A stretch of 64,000 nucleotides of DNA from Anaeromyxobacter soli (lineage in GTDB: Bacteria > Myxococcota > Myxococcia > Myxococcales > Anaeromyxobacteraceae), in assembly GCF_022808855.1 (NCBI RefSeq), contig NZ_JAKZLF010000018.1, forward strand, positions 33,118 to 97,117, written 5' to 3'. Below the pieces are notes generated by a model. It saw only the letters and a program-made list of their open reading frames with translations, was not told the origin of the DNA and did not search any database. The position numbers were made by a program, and so were the translations under genes. Below are positions 53,868-61,450 of the stretch, in pieces; the stretch's first letter is position 1, and the number at the start of each line of letters is the position of its first letter.

Positions 53868-56063
53868 CTAGCGGGCGCCGACCGCGACGGGCGCGCCGAG
53901 CTCCTCGAGCAGGTTCGTCGCCTTCGCGACGTCCGTGAGGAACCAGAGCAGGTAGCGCGAGTCGACCTGGATCGAGCGGGTCGAGGGTGCGTCGAAGATG
54001 AAGTCCGAGGCGATGGTCTCCCAGGTGCCGTCGAAGAGCAGCCCCACGAGCTCACCGGCGCCGTTCAGCACGGCCGAGCCGGAGTTGCCGCCCGTCGTGT
54101 CCACGCTGGAGAGGAAGTCCACCGGCACGTCGCCGAGCTTCGGGTCCACGTAGGGGCCCGTGCCGCGCGCGTGCTGCGCCCGGATCGCCTCGCGCACCGG
54201 GGCCGGGACGTCGAACTCCTCGTCGCCCGCCCGGTGCTTCGCGAGCACGCCCGCGAGCGTCGTCTGCGGCCGGTAGTAGAGGCCGTCACGCGGCGAGACG
54301 CCCTTCACGACGCCGTAGGTGACGCGGAGGGTGCCGTTCGCGTCCGGCGCGAGCACGCCGCCCGCCCTCGCGACGAGGGCGCGCGCGTAGACGGGGCCGA
54401 CGCGGGAGCGCGCGCCGTCGCGCGCGTACTGCTCCTCGCGGAGCTGCCGCTCGAACGGCCGGAGCGCGGCGAACAGGTCGAGGAACGTGTCCTTGCGGGC
54501 GGCGAGCTCCTTCGTCGTCTTCCGCTCGGAGAGCTCGAGCCGCGTCTTGCGGTCGGCGAGCTTCGTCCCCGCGTACAGCCGGTCGAGGAACGCGTCGATC
54601 CTCCGGCCGGCCTCGTCGGGGGGCGCGCCCGGCGCGAGCCCCACCGCCGCGTCGAGCGGCGGGATGCGCTGGTCCGCGGGGAGCGCCGCCGCCTCGACGA
54701 GCGCGTAGCGCAGGAGCGCGCGGTCCGCGCCGAGGTCCAGGCTGCGCTCGATGCGCTCGAGGTACTCCCGGAGCCGCGGCCACTCGCGCTGCTGGAACGC
54801 CGGATCGCGGTCGAGATCCTTCTTCGGCCGGTCGTCGGCGAGCCGCCAGACGGTGCGCGCCGCGGAGAGCAGCGACGAGCTCGAGGTGAGCGACTGGAAC
54901 ACGAGATCGCGCTCCCGCGTCCGCTCCTTCTCCCCCTGGATCCGGTCGAGCGCGGCGAGCGCCTCGCCGTACTCCGCCTTGCGGGCGGCGTCCGCCTCGA
55001 TCCACGCGACGAGCGCCTTCTCGTCCTGCGCCTTCTTCTCGAGGAGCCCGCCCCTGGCGGCGCCCTCGAGGACGCCCTCGCGGTTCTTCATCGAGTTCGC
55101 GAGCCCCCGCACGCGCGGGTTCACGCGGATGGCCGTCTCCTTCGACTCCTTGGAGAGCCGCTCCAGGATGGCGAGGAGGTCCCGGTTGCGCCGCACCGTG
55201 CCCGGGTACGCCCACTCCAGCTGCTCCTTCACCTCGCGGTACGTCTTGAGCCGCTGGGTGCGCCCCGGGTAGCCGGCCACGAACACGAGGTCGTCCTCCG
55301 CAACGCCCTTCGGCGACACCTTCAGCCAGCGCCGCGGGTGGTACGGGACGTTGTCGTCGGCGTGCGGCCGCGGGCTGCCGTCCTTGCCGACGTACGCGCG
55401 GAAGAACGAGAAGTCACCGGAGTGGCGCGGCCACATCCAGTTGTCGGTCTCGCCGCCGAAGTTGCCCACGTTGGCCGGCGGCGCGAAGACGAGCCGCACG
55501 TCCTGGATCTCGAGCTGGCCCACCTCGAACCAGCGCGCGCCCTCGAAGAACGACGCGACGGTGCAGCGGAGGCCCGGCTTCTCGCAGCGCGCGGTGCGCC
55601 GCTTCACGCGCCGCTCGATGAGCTTCCCGCGCTCCGCGTCGCCGAGCCCCGGCTCGAGCCCGCCGGTGATCTCGTCGGTGACCTCCGTCACCGAGACGGT
55701 CACGTACACGCGCGCGCCCGGCCCGTTCCAGAGCTCCTCCCCGCGCGACCGCGCCACGTAGCCGCCGTCGAGCAGGTTGCGCTCGGGGGTCGAGTTGAAC
55801 TGGAGCGCGCCGATGACGCAGTGGTGGTTCGTGGCGATGAGGCCGTCGGGGGAGACGAAGGACGCGCTGCAGCCGCCGAGCGAGACGACCGCGCCCATGG
55901 GCTGGCCGGTGAGATCCGCGAACTGCCGGGCGTCGCCCGTGAAGCCGAGCTTCTCTAGCCGGGCCGCGAGATCGGGGAGCTGCTGCGGCATCCACATGCC
56001 TTCGTCGGCGCGGGCGGAGGCGCCGAGCGCGAGCGCGAGCAGGGCGGCGAGGCGAGCTTTCAC
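53868..56063 (-). CDS. S46-family dipeptidyl peptidase (DPP7-like)
   Basis: Exported serine exopeptidase that removes N-terminal dipeptides. A signal peptide ends near residue 19. The N-terminal catalytic block is LIATNHHCVIGALQ (His at 80-81), the Asp lies in GGETDNWMWPRHSGD (about 224), and the Ser is S661 in TTGGNSGSAVLNG. Eighteen residues after that Ser is Gly (LLFDG), the position that is Gly in DPP7 and Arg in DPP11, so a hydrophobic P1 preference is predicted. 731 residues, typical. GTG at 56061-56063 with GAGGAGA eight bases upstream; an upstream in-frame start lacks such a site. Confidence 0.93.
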   Translation of the reverse strand: MKARLAALLALALGASARADEGMWMPQQLPDLAARLEKLGFTGDARQFADLTGQPMGAVVSLGGCSASFVSPDGLIATNHHCVIGALQFNSTPERNLLDGGYVARSRGEELWNGPGARVYVTVSVTEVTDEITGGLEPGLGDAERGKLIERRVKRRTARCEKPGLRCTVASFFEGARWFEVGQLEIQDVRLVFAPPANVGNFGGETDNWMWPRHSGDFSFFRAYVGKDGSPRPHADDNVPYHPRRWLKVSPKGVAEDDLVFVAGYPGRTQRLKTYREVKEQLEWAYPGTVRRNRDLLAILERLSKESKETAIRVNPRVRGLANSMKNREGVLEGAARGGLLEKKAQDEKALVAWIEADAARKAEYGEALAALDRIQGEKERTRERDLVFQSLTSSSSLLSAARTVWRLADDRPKKDLDRDPAFQQREWPRLREYLERIERSLDLGADRALLRYALVEAAALPADQRIPPLDAAVGLAPGAPPDEAGRRIDAFLDRLYAGTKLADRKTRLELSERKTTKELAARKDTFLDLFAALRPFERQLREEQYARDGARSRVGPVYARALVARAGGVLAPDANGTLRVTYGVVKGVSPRDGLYYRPQTTLAGVLAKHRAGDEEFDVPAPVREAIRAQHARGTGPYVDPKLGDVPVDFLSSVDTTGGNSGSAVLNGAGELVGLLFDGTWETIASDFIFDAPSTRSIQVDSRYLLWFLTDVAKATNLLEELGAPVAVGAR

Positions 56064-56267
56064 GGGCGATTCTCCTCTTCGGGGGGATGGCGACGTAACC
56101 ACGCACACCGGCTGCGGGCAAGCGAGACGGCGCACGTCGCGCGCTGCCCGGGCGAGAGACGAGACGCCGGCGTTCGTGACGGCGCCGGCCCCTGCGGGGC
56201 GAGGCCTTCGGCCGCGAAATAGCCGCGGCGGGCGCGCGTAGAGCGGTGGGTACGGAGGTCACGGATC

Positions 56268-56432
56268 ATGAAGGGTTTCGCGCTTCTCGCTCTCGCGCTC
56301 GCACTCGAGGCCGCCTTCTTCTTCAGCGTCATGATGACGCCCTCGGCGTCCGAGGCGGCCGCCCGCCTCGCGCCGGTCGACGCCGAGCCGCAGCTCGTTC
56401 ACTACGCGGCACCGATCGTCGTGCGGTCCTGA
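56268..56432 (+). CDS. Tiny exported or membrane peptide (54 residues)
   Basis: Too short for most gene finders. MKGFALLALALALEAAFFFSV is a single hydrophobic helix or signal, split here at residue 13; the rest is MMTPSASEAAARLAPVDAEPQLV and HYAAPIVVRS. The start is strongly supported: GGAGGT lies eight bases before the ATG at 56268. The 14-base ACGGAGGTCACGGA is shared with the small gene ending at 15989. It may be a secreted peptide or a one-helix inner-membrane protein. The upstream gap 56064-56267 has GC hairpins (GGCC-TTC-GGCC at 56203-56213) and no other gene. Confidence 0.6.
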   Translation: MKGFALLALALALEAAFFFSVMMTPSASEAAARLAPVDAEPQLVHYAAPIVVRS

Positions 56433-56663
56433 CGGCGTCGCCCTCGAACGCGTCCTCCCTCATGCGCACCTCGCCGCTGCCGATCGCCTCGCCGACGGAC
56501 TCCTCCAGCAGCCGGGAGGCGAGGAGGACGTCGCGCGCGGCGGCCGAGCAGGTGCTCGGGCGCTGCGAGGAGGTCCGCGGCGCTCCCGCGGCTCGTCCCG
56601 TCGACGCAGAGCTGGAAGGCGAGCTCGCGGAGCGCTGCGGGCCACGCCGAGCGCGAGGGTGCG

Positions 56664-56692
56664 TTGACGCGCGCGCGCCAGCGTTCTAAGTG
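56664..56692 (+). promoter_or_regulatory. Promoter of thiS-thiG
   Basis: TTGACG (56664-56669), exactly 17 nt, TAAGTG (56687-56692), then eight bases to the thiS ATG. A good promoter with an almost absent leader, so no room for a TPP riboswitch. The remainder of 56433-56663 shows no confident gene. Confidence 0.65.
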
Positions 56693-56700
56693 TGCGGGGC

Positions 56701-56901
56701 ATGCAGGTCCGACTGAATGGGGAGCTCCGGGAGGTCCCGGAGGGCGTGACCGTCGCCGGGCTGCTCGGTCACCTCGGCGTGAAGGCGCAGCGCGTCGCCG
56801 TCGAGGTGAACGACGCGGTCGTGACGAAGGATCGCTACGAGTCCCAGCGGATCGGACCAGGCGACTCGATCGAGATCGTCGCTTTCGTCGGCGGAGGGTA
56901 G
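56701..56901 (+). CDS. thiS: Thiamine biosynthesis sulfur-carrier protein ThiS
   Basis: Ubiquitin-fold carrier whose C-terminal glycine is activated as a thiocarboxylate to give sulfur for the thiazole ring. 66 residues: [54 protein letters not shown] and [10 protein letters not shown], ending in Gly-Gly as required. The ATG at 56701 is preferred over GTG at 56692, which is part of the -10 box. thiG begins three bases downstream. Confidence 0.95.
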   Translation: MQVRLNGELREVPEGVTVAGLLGHLGVKAQRVAVEVNDAVVTKDRYESQRIGPGDSIEIVAFVGGG

Positions 56902-56903
56902 CG

Positions 56904-57677
56904 ATGGCGGACACCTGGAGCATCGGCAAGCACGCCTTCACGAGTCGCCTGCTGGTCGGGACGGGCAAGTACCCGGACTTCCCCACCATGCAGCGCGCGC
57001 TCGTCGCGTCGGGCGCCGAGCTCGTCACCGTCGCGGTCCGGCGGCTCGATCTCTCCAAGACGGGCGAGGCGTCGCTCCTCGAGTGGATCCCGAAGGGCAT
57101 GAAGCTCCTGCCCAACACGGCCGCGTGCTTCACGGCCGACGAGGCGATCCGCACCGCTCGGCTCGGCCGCGAGCTCGAGATGGGCGACCTCGTGAAGCTC
57201 GAGGTGATCGGCGATCGCCGCACGCTGTTCCCGGACGTGGTCGGGCTGGTCGCGGCGGCCGAGGTCCTCGTGAAGGAGGGCTTCACGGTCCTGCCCTACA
57301 CGAACGACGACCCGGTCACGGCGAAGCGCCTCGAGGACGTCGGCTGCGCGGCGGTGATGCCGCTCGGCGCGCCGATCGGCTCGGGCCTCGGGATCCGGAA
57401 CCCCTACAACCTCCGGATCATCATGGAGACGGTGAGCGTCCCGGTGCTCGTCGACGCCGGCGTCGGCACGGCGAGCGACGCCGCGATCGCGATGGAGCTC
57501 GGCGCCGTCGCCGTCCTCATGAACACCGCCATCGCCGAGGCGAGGGATCCCGTGCTCATGGCGGAGGCGATGCGCGCGGGCGTCGAGGCGGGGCGCAAGG
57601 CCCACCTCGCCGGCCGCATCCCGACGAAGCTGCACGCCGCGGCGTCGAGCCCGATGACGGGGCTCATCGGGAGCTGA
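56904..57677 (+). CDS. thiG: Thiazole synthase
   Basis: Builds the thiazole phosphate of thiamine from deoxyxylulose-5-phosphate, dehydroglycine and the ThiS thiocarboxylate. The 257-residue TIM barrel has [20 protein letters not shown] (split), [33 protein letters not shown] (split), [17 protein letters not shown] with the Schiff-base Lys, [19 protein letters not shown] and [15 protein letters not shown]. All family motifs are intact. It lies three bases after thiS and is convergent with the FMN-barrel-like gene. Confidence 0.97.
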   Translation: MADTWSIGKHAFTSRLLVGTGKYPDFPTMQRALVASGAELVTVAVRRLDLSKTGEASLLEWIPKGMKLLPNTAACFTADEAIRTARLGRELEMGDLVKLEVIGDRRTLFPDVVGLVAAAEVLVKEGFTVLPYTNDDPVTAKRLEDVGCAAVMPLGAPIGSGLGIRNPYNLRIIMETVSVPVLVDAGVGTASDAAIAMELGAVAVLMNTAIAEARDPVLMAEAMRAGVEAGRKAHLAGRIPTKLHAAASSPMTGLIGS

Positions 57678-57678
57678 G

Positions 57679-58488
57679 CTACCCGACGGGCTCGATCCGC
57701 GCGATCGACTGGATCTGCGAGCGGAACACGCGGGAGGGCTTGCCCCAGTTCCCGGAGCTGAAGCCCTGGCAGATCCGCTCGTAGGCCTCCGGGTGCTGGT
57801 GCGGCGCGAACTCCTCCACGACGCCGCGGAGCTCCCACCCCGCGAAGTCGTCGAGGTCGAGCACGAGCCGCGTCTCGTGGCGGTTCGCCTTCAGGTTCAT
57901 GTACGTCTTCAGGGCGAGGCCGTCGCCGTGATAGAGCGCGAGCCGCTCGCCGTCCACCTCGTGGTGGAAGATGAACCGCGGCGAGATGTTGGCCGTCTCG
58001 CCCACGCCCACGAGCGCGTACCGCACGCCGGCGAGCGTCTCCTGCAGGTCCTCGAAGGGGACGTTCTCGAAGAACTTGAGCGTGTAGGGGCTGTGGTGGA
58101 CGGTGAAGATCTGGGCGCCCTTCACGGCCACCGTGCCGTCCGGGAGCTCCTCGAGCAGATCGCGCTCGGTCGTCCCGGTCGAGAGCGCGCGCGTCTTCAC
58201 CTGGTAGCCCTGGTACTGCTCGACCCGCGTCATGTGGACGGTGATCGACTCGCCCTTCTGAGGCCGGCGCACGATCGGGCCGGCGAGGCGGATCTCGAGG
58301 TCGCGTCCCGTCGGACCGGGCTCGAGCCGGCGGATCCGGTTCACCGAGACCGAGGCGAACGTCCCCGCGAGGCTGGTCGTGCCCATGAAGGACAGGACCT
58401 TCTCGTACTTGACCGTCGGGAAGCGGCTCGCCTGCTTCGCCTTCTGCTCCTCCAGGAACGCGAGGAAGCTGTGAAGGTCGCTCGACAC
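57679..58488 (-). CDS. Predicted FMN-binding split-barrel (PNPOx-like) protein
   Basis: 269 residues. The C-terminal half looks like a pyridoxamine-phosphate-oxidase barrel: YALVGVGETANISPRFIFHH, ERLALYHGDGLALKTYMNLK (split), ANRHETRLVLDLDDFAG and WELRGVVEEFAP. The N-terminal part has a different beta-rich domain (ITVHMTRVEQYQGYQVK, VKGAQIFTVHHSPYTLKFF). The cofactor is probably FMN, F420 or haem; the substrate is unknown. The start ATG at 58486-58488 precedes SSDLHSFLAFLEEQ. Lying antisense between thiG and thiE, it may have nothing to do with thiamine. Confidence 0.65.
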   Translation of the reverse strand: MSSDLHSFLAFLEEQKAKQASRFPTVKYEKVLSFMGTTSLAGTFASVSVNRIRRLEPGPTGRDLEIRLAGPIVRRPQKGESITVHMTRVEQYQGYQVKTRALSTGTTERDLLEELPDGTVAVKGAQIFTVHHSPYTLKFFENVPFEDLQETLAGVRYALVGVGETANISPRFIFHHEVDGERLALYHGDGLALKTYMNLKANRHETRLVLDLDDFAGWELRGVVEEFAPHQHPEAYERICQGFSSGNWGKPSRVFRSQIQSIARIEPVG

Positions 58489-58514
58489 GTGATCACCTCT
58501 GGGAGGAGGATGGC

Positions 58515-59153
58515 GTGCGCGCGAGCTTACGGATGGGCGTTCCCGTTGTCCACCTGATCACGGATCGCAGTCTCACGCGGGATCTCCCCGCGCGCGTCAC
58601 CGCCGCGCTCGTCGGACTGCCGCCCGGCCGGGTGCTCGTCCAGCTGCGAGAGAAGGACCTCGGCGGCCGCGAGCTGCTCGCGCTCGCGCGCGCGCTCGCG
58701 GCAGTCTGCCGCGCGGCGGGGCAGCGCCTCATCGTGAACGACCGCGTGGACGTGGCGCAGGCGGCGGGCGCCGACGGGGTACACCTGCCCGCCGCCGGGA
58801 TCCCGGCGGCGGACGCGCGCCACCTGCTCGGTCCGGACGCGCTGGTCGGCGTCTCGTGCCACTCCGCGGCGGAGGTGCGCCGCGCGCGCGAGGCGGGCGC
58901 GAGCTTCGCGACGGTGAGCCCCGTCTACGACACGCCCTCGAAGCGCATCTACGGGCCCCCCGTCGGGCTCGCGGTGCTGCGCGCGGCCGCGGCGCAGGGG
59001 TTGCCGGTCATCGCGCTGGGTGGGGTGACGCCGGCGCGGGTGCCGGAGGTGCTCGCCGCCGGCGCCCACGGCGTCGCGGCGATCCGCGCCTGGCTCGAGG
59101 GCGACGACCCCGCCGGCGCGGTCCGCGCGCTGCTCCCGGGCGGCGCGGGTTGA
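58515..59153 (+). CDS. thiE: Thiamine-phosphate synthase
   Basis: Joins hydroxymethylpyrimidine diphosphate and thiazole phosphate. The 212-residue TIM barrel has LITDRSLTRDLPARV, RVLVQLREKDLGGREL, RLIVNDRVDVAQAAGADGVHL (split), SCHSAAEVRRAREAGASFATVSPVYDT (split; diphosphate-binding region) and PVIALGGVTPARVPEVLAAG. GTG at 58515 with GGAGG seven bases upstream; ATG at 58533 is an alternative without a ribosome site. It is divergent from the FMN-barrel-like gene by 26 bp. Confidence 0.95.
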   Translation: MRASLRMGVPVVHLITDRSLTRDLPARVTAALVGLPPGRVLVQLREKDLGGRELLALARALAAVCRAAGQRLIVNDRVDVAQAAGADGVHLPAAGIPAADARHLLGPDALVGVSCHSAAEVRRAREAGASFATVSPVYDTPSKRIYGPPVGLAVLRAAAAQGLPVIALGGVTPARVPEVLAAGAHGVAAIRAWLEGDDPAGAVRALLPGGAG

Positions 59154-59177
59154 GCGGGCCGATCATGTTCGACGAAC

Positions 59178-59278
59178 GGGCGAGCGAAGCGAGCCCGCCG
59201 GGGCGCCACCGCGACAGCGGCGAAGCCGCCCGCAGTGGCGCACGGGACCCGGCGTGCAGGGGCTGGGGCGCAGCCCCC
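59178..59278. repeat. Stem-loop array between convergent thiE and methyltransferase genes
   Basis: Three hairpins. GGGC-ga-GC/GC-ga-GCCC closes on GAA (59178-59196). GCGCCAC/GTGGCGC (59203-59241) surrounds GCGGC-GAA-GCCGC. GGGGCTG/CAGCCCC has a 5-nt loop (59259-59277). This is the same GNA-loop style as the array at 29616-29796. Between tail-to-tail genes it probably terminates both transcripts. Confidence 0.7.
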
Positions 59279-59280
59279 GT

Positions 59281-59940
59281 TCAACCGACCCGGAGCTCGA
59301 GGAAGTACTGGTAGGGCAGGAACGTCCGCTCCGCGGCGACCGCGAGCCCCGCCGCGCGCGCGGCGGCGAGGAAGTCCTCGCGCGACACCTTGTGGTCCGG
59401 CGGCGGTCCGACCGGCAGCTCGCCGGCGTGGAAGTCCACGTTCACGATCCGTCCACCCGGCGCCAGCCGCTCCGACAGCCGGCGGAGGTACCCCGGCCCG
59501 TCGGGGAAGTGATGGAACGTGTTCACGACGAGGATCGCGTCGCACGGCTCGGGCGGCAGCCCCTCGCCCTCGGGCGCGAGCAGCGGGTGGACGTTCGCGA
59601 TGCCCGCCGCCCGCGCGCGCTCCTCGAGCAGCGCGATCATGCGCGGCTCGACGTCGATGGCGTACACCCGGCCGGACTGCCCCACGGCGCGGGCTAGGCG
59701 GAGGGCGAAGTAGCCGGGCCCGGCGCCCGCGTCGCAGGCGACGGCGCCGGGCCGGAGCCCCAGCGCCGCGACCACCTCGTCCGGCTTCTGCCACTCGACT
59801 CGCGACGGATCCTCGAGCCGCGCGAGGTAGGCGTCGAGGTCCTCGGGGTTGCCGTGGCGGTCGCGACCGGGCGCGTGGCCATGGCCGTGCCCGTGGCCTG
59901 CGCCGTGCGCGTCAGGGTGCTTCGGGGAGTGCGTGCTCAT
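59281..59940 (-). CDS. Class I SAM-dependent methyltransferase with His-rich N-terminus
   Basis: 219 residues. Residues 1-30 hold eight His (AHGAGHGHGHGHAPG and around), a likely metal-binding or disordered tag. The methyltransferase fold starts near residue 45 (RVEWQKPDEVVAALGLRPG), with motif I VACDAGAGPGYFALRLA, motif II VYAIDVEPRMIALL, AILVVNTFHHFPD and LAPGGRIVNVDFH. The C-terminal block resembles the ubiE/ArsM group. The substrate is unknown. ATG at 59938-59940. Confidence 0.87.
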   Translation of the reverse strand: MSTHSPKHPDAHGAGHGHGHGHAPGRDRHGNPEDLDAYLARLEDPSRVEWQKPDEVVAALGLRPGAVACDAGAGPGYFALRLARAVGQSGRVYAIDVEPRMIALLEERARAAGIANVHPLLAPEGEGLPPEPCDAILVVNTFHHFPDGPGYLRRLSERLAPGGRIVNVDFHAGELPVGPPPDHKVSREDFLAAARAAGLAVAAERTFLPYQYFLELRVG

Positions 59941-59973
59941 GCGCGAGGAGAGCCCCTGGCCGGTCCGGGAGAT

Positions 59974-60441
59974 TCAGCCATGGGTGGCCGCGGACGCGTC
60001 GCGCCGCGGCTCGCTCGCCGGGGCCGGGCGCGCGGGGAGGAGGCGGCCCGGGCCGCGCAGGAGCAGCGCGAGCGCGACGGCGAGCATGCCGGCGTCGCGC
60101 AGCACCGTGAGCCAGGTCGCGCTCTCGTTGCCGCCGAAGCAGCCGCAGCGCAGGTCGATCCCGCGGAGCAGCGCCTGCGAGAGGCCCAGCGTGAACACCG
60201 CGAGGAGGCCGGTCGCGACCAGCGCGGCGCCCCGCGCGAGCCGCCCGGTGACGAGCAGCAGGCCGAGCGTGAGCTCGATCCCGATCACCGCCGCGGCGGC
60301 GCCGGGGACGAGCGTGGGCGGCACGAGCCGGTAGTTCGCGAGGTTCTCGGCGAACGCCGACATGTCCGGGAGCTTCGTGGCGGCGGCGTACAGGAAGGTC
60401 GCGCCGAGGCCGATGCGCAGGAGCGCGAGGAGCGGCTTCAC
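59974..60441 (-). CDS. MauE/DoxX-family membrane protein
   Basis: 155 residues with four hydrophobic helices. The family signature near the start is RIGLGATFLYAAATKLPDMSAFAENLANY (split), then PGAAAAVIGIELTLGLLL. An extracytoplasmic loop GIDLRCGCFGG carries two Cys, as in MauE/DoxX proteins tied to thiol-disulfide chemistry. The GTG at 60439-60441 overlaps the rhodanese stop (GTGA) and has GGAGG seven bases upstream. It is co-translated with the rhodanese gene. Confidence 0.85.
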   Translation of the reverse strand: MKPLLALLRIGLGATFLYAAATKLPDMSAFAENLANYRLVPPTLVPGAAAAVIGIELTLGLLLVTGRLARGAALVATGLLAVFTLGLSQALLRGIDLRCGCFGGNESATWLTVLRDAGMLAVALALLLRGPGRLLPARPAPASEPRRDASAATHG

Positions 60442-60971
60442 CGGTGAGCCTCCGCGGGATCGTGGCAGGCGGGGCAGTAGCCGGACGTGCCGGCGCCCCC
60501 TGCCGCCACCCAGGCCGGCCAGGCGCCCTCGAGGACCCGCACGTCGGGGAGCCCCTCCCGCTTCAGCCGGTGCGCGACCTCGTCGGCGAGCGCGCAGGTG
60601 TAGTCGCCGTCGTACACGACGACGAGCGGGTACGCGCGCAGCGCCGCGACCGCGACCGCCTCGTCCGGGTGGCCGGCGGGCGGGAGGTGGACGGCGTTCG
60701 TGACGTGCCCCGCCGCGAACTCGCTCGCGCCGCGCGCGTCGGCGAACCCGGCCCTGCACGCGTCGCAGAGCCCCTTCGCCTCCTCGACCGCGATGCGCGG
60801 CGCCCTCGCCGCCGGGGCGGCGCCTGCCACCGCGCACATGCCGGTGCCGCTCTCCGCGGCCGAGTGGACGGGCCGTGCGAGGGCCGCCGGTCTCGGGCTC
60901 GCGGCGTTCCCGGCGAGCCCGAGGAGGGCTCCGGCGGCGACGATGAGAGCTGCCTCTGCGAGCATGCGCAC
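60438..60971 (-). CDS. Membrane-anchored rhodanese-like protein
   Basis: 177 residues. A hydrophobic N-terminus (LAEAALIVAAGALLGLAG) should place the rest in the periplasm. The rhodanese fold covers about residues 65-165: FADARGASEFAAGHVTNAVHLP, LVVVYDGDYTCALADEVAHRL (active-site Cys in YTCALAD), GLPDVRVLEGAWPAWVAAGG, each split by the fold. There are extra cysteines in CDAC (68-71) and near the end (GYCPACHDP), possible thiol or metal ligands. The GTG at 60969-60971 is chosen because TACCAT lies six bases upstream; an ATG two codons later is possible. Confidence 0.83.
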   Translation of the reverse strand: MRMLAEAALIVAAGALLGLAGNAASPRPAALARPVHSAAESGTGMCAVAGAAPAARAPRIAVEEAKGLCDACRAGFADARGASEFAAGHVTNAVHLPPAGHPDEAVAVAALRAYPLVVVYDGDYTCALADEVAHRLKREGLPDVRVLEGAWPAWVAAGGAGTSGYCPACHDPAEAHR

Positions 60972-60977
60972 GGGGCG

Positions 60978-60983
60978 ATGGTA
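60978..60983 (-). promoter_or_regulatory. -10 element directly upstream of the rhodanese gene
   Basis: Minus-strand TACCAT, six bases before GTG at 60971; no ribosome site. Leaderless geometry. Confidence 0.4.
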
Positions 60984-61042
60984 ACGCGGGAGGGGGGATC
61001 CCGCGATCCCGATGCGCGGGTGCGCTCGCCGGCCAGGGCGGC

Positions 61043-61048
61043 TATATT
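61043..61048 (+). promoter_or_regulatory. -10 element directly upstream of queD
   Basis: TATATT, the best -10 match in this stretch, ends nine bases before the queD ATG; no ribosome site and no clear -35. Confidence 0.5.
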
Positions 61049-61057
61049 GCGCCGCGC

Positions 61058-61450
61058 ATGGGCGTCCCCGTCTTCGAGGTCTCCAAGGAGTTCACGTTCA
61101 GCGCCGCGCACCAGATCCGCTTCCACGGCGGCAAGTGCGAGCGGCTCCACGGCCACAACTGGCGGATCCGGGTCCACGCCCGCGCCTCCGAGCTGAACCG
61201 GATCGGCATGGTGATCGACTTCGCGGATCTGCAGAAGCTCGTCGGCGACATCGGCGGCCGGTTCGACCACCGGAACGTGAACGAGGTGCCGCCCTTCGAC
61301 GAGGTGAACACCACCGCCGAGCTGCTCGCGCGCCACTTCTACGAGGAGGCGAACCGGGCGCTGCTCGAGCGCGAGGGCGGCCGCGTACGCGTGTCGAAGG
61401 TCGAGGTCTGGGAGAACGAGGGCTCGCTCGCCGTCTATCGCGAGGAGTGA
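61058..61450 (+). CDS. queD: 6-carboxy-5,6,7,8-tetrahydropterin synthase
   Basis: Second step of queuosine-precursor synthesis, from dihydroneopterin triphosphate. The 130-residue protein has zinc ligands in FSAAHQIRFHGG and LHGHNW, with the catalytic Cys in GKCERLHGHN (CxxxHGH). It also has VIDFADLQKLVGDIGGRFDHRN (split), NTTAELLARHFYEE and VEVWENEGSLAVY. Length is typical for QueD rather than eukaryotic PTPS. With queA and tgt it adds to the queuosine set. The 3' end overlaps the convergent hemerythrin gene by 16 bp. Confidence 0.95.
   Translation: MGVPVFEVSKEFTFSAAHQIRFHGGKCERLHGHNWRIRVHARASELNRIGMVIDFADLQKLVGDIGGRFDHRNVNEVPPFDEVNTTAELLARHFYEEANRALLEREGGRVRVSKVEVWENEGSLAVYREE

Noticed and set aside
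51210..55958. 1582-codon open frame on the plus strand
   Set aside because: Antisense of the M16 and S46 peptidase genes, which have signal peptides and catalytic motifs on the other strand.
56433..56700. TPP riboswitch upstream of thiS
   Set aside because: No CTGAGA core or matching P3/P5 elements, and the promoter at 56664-56692 leaves only about 2 nt of leader.
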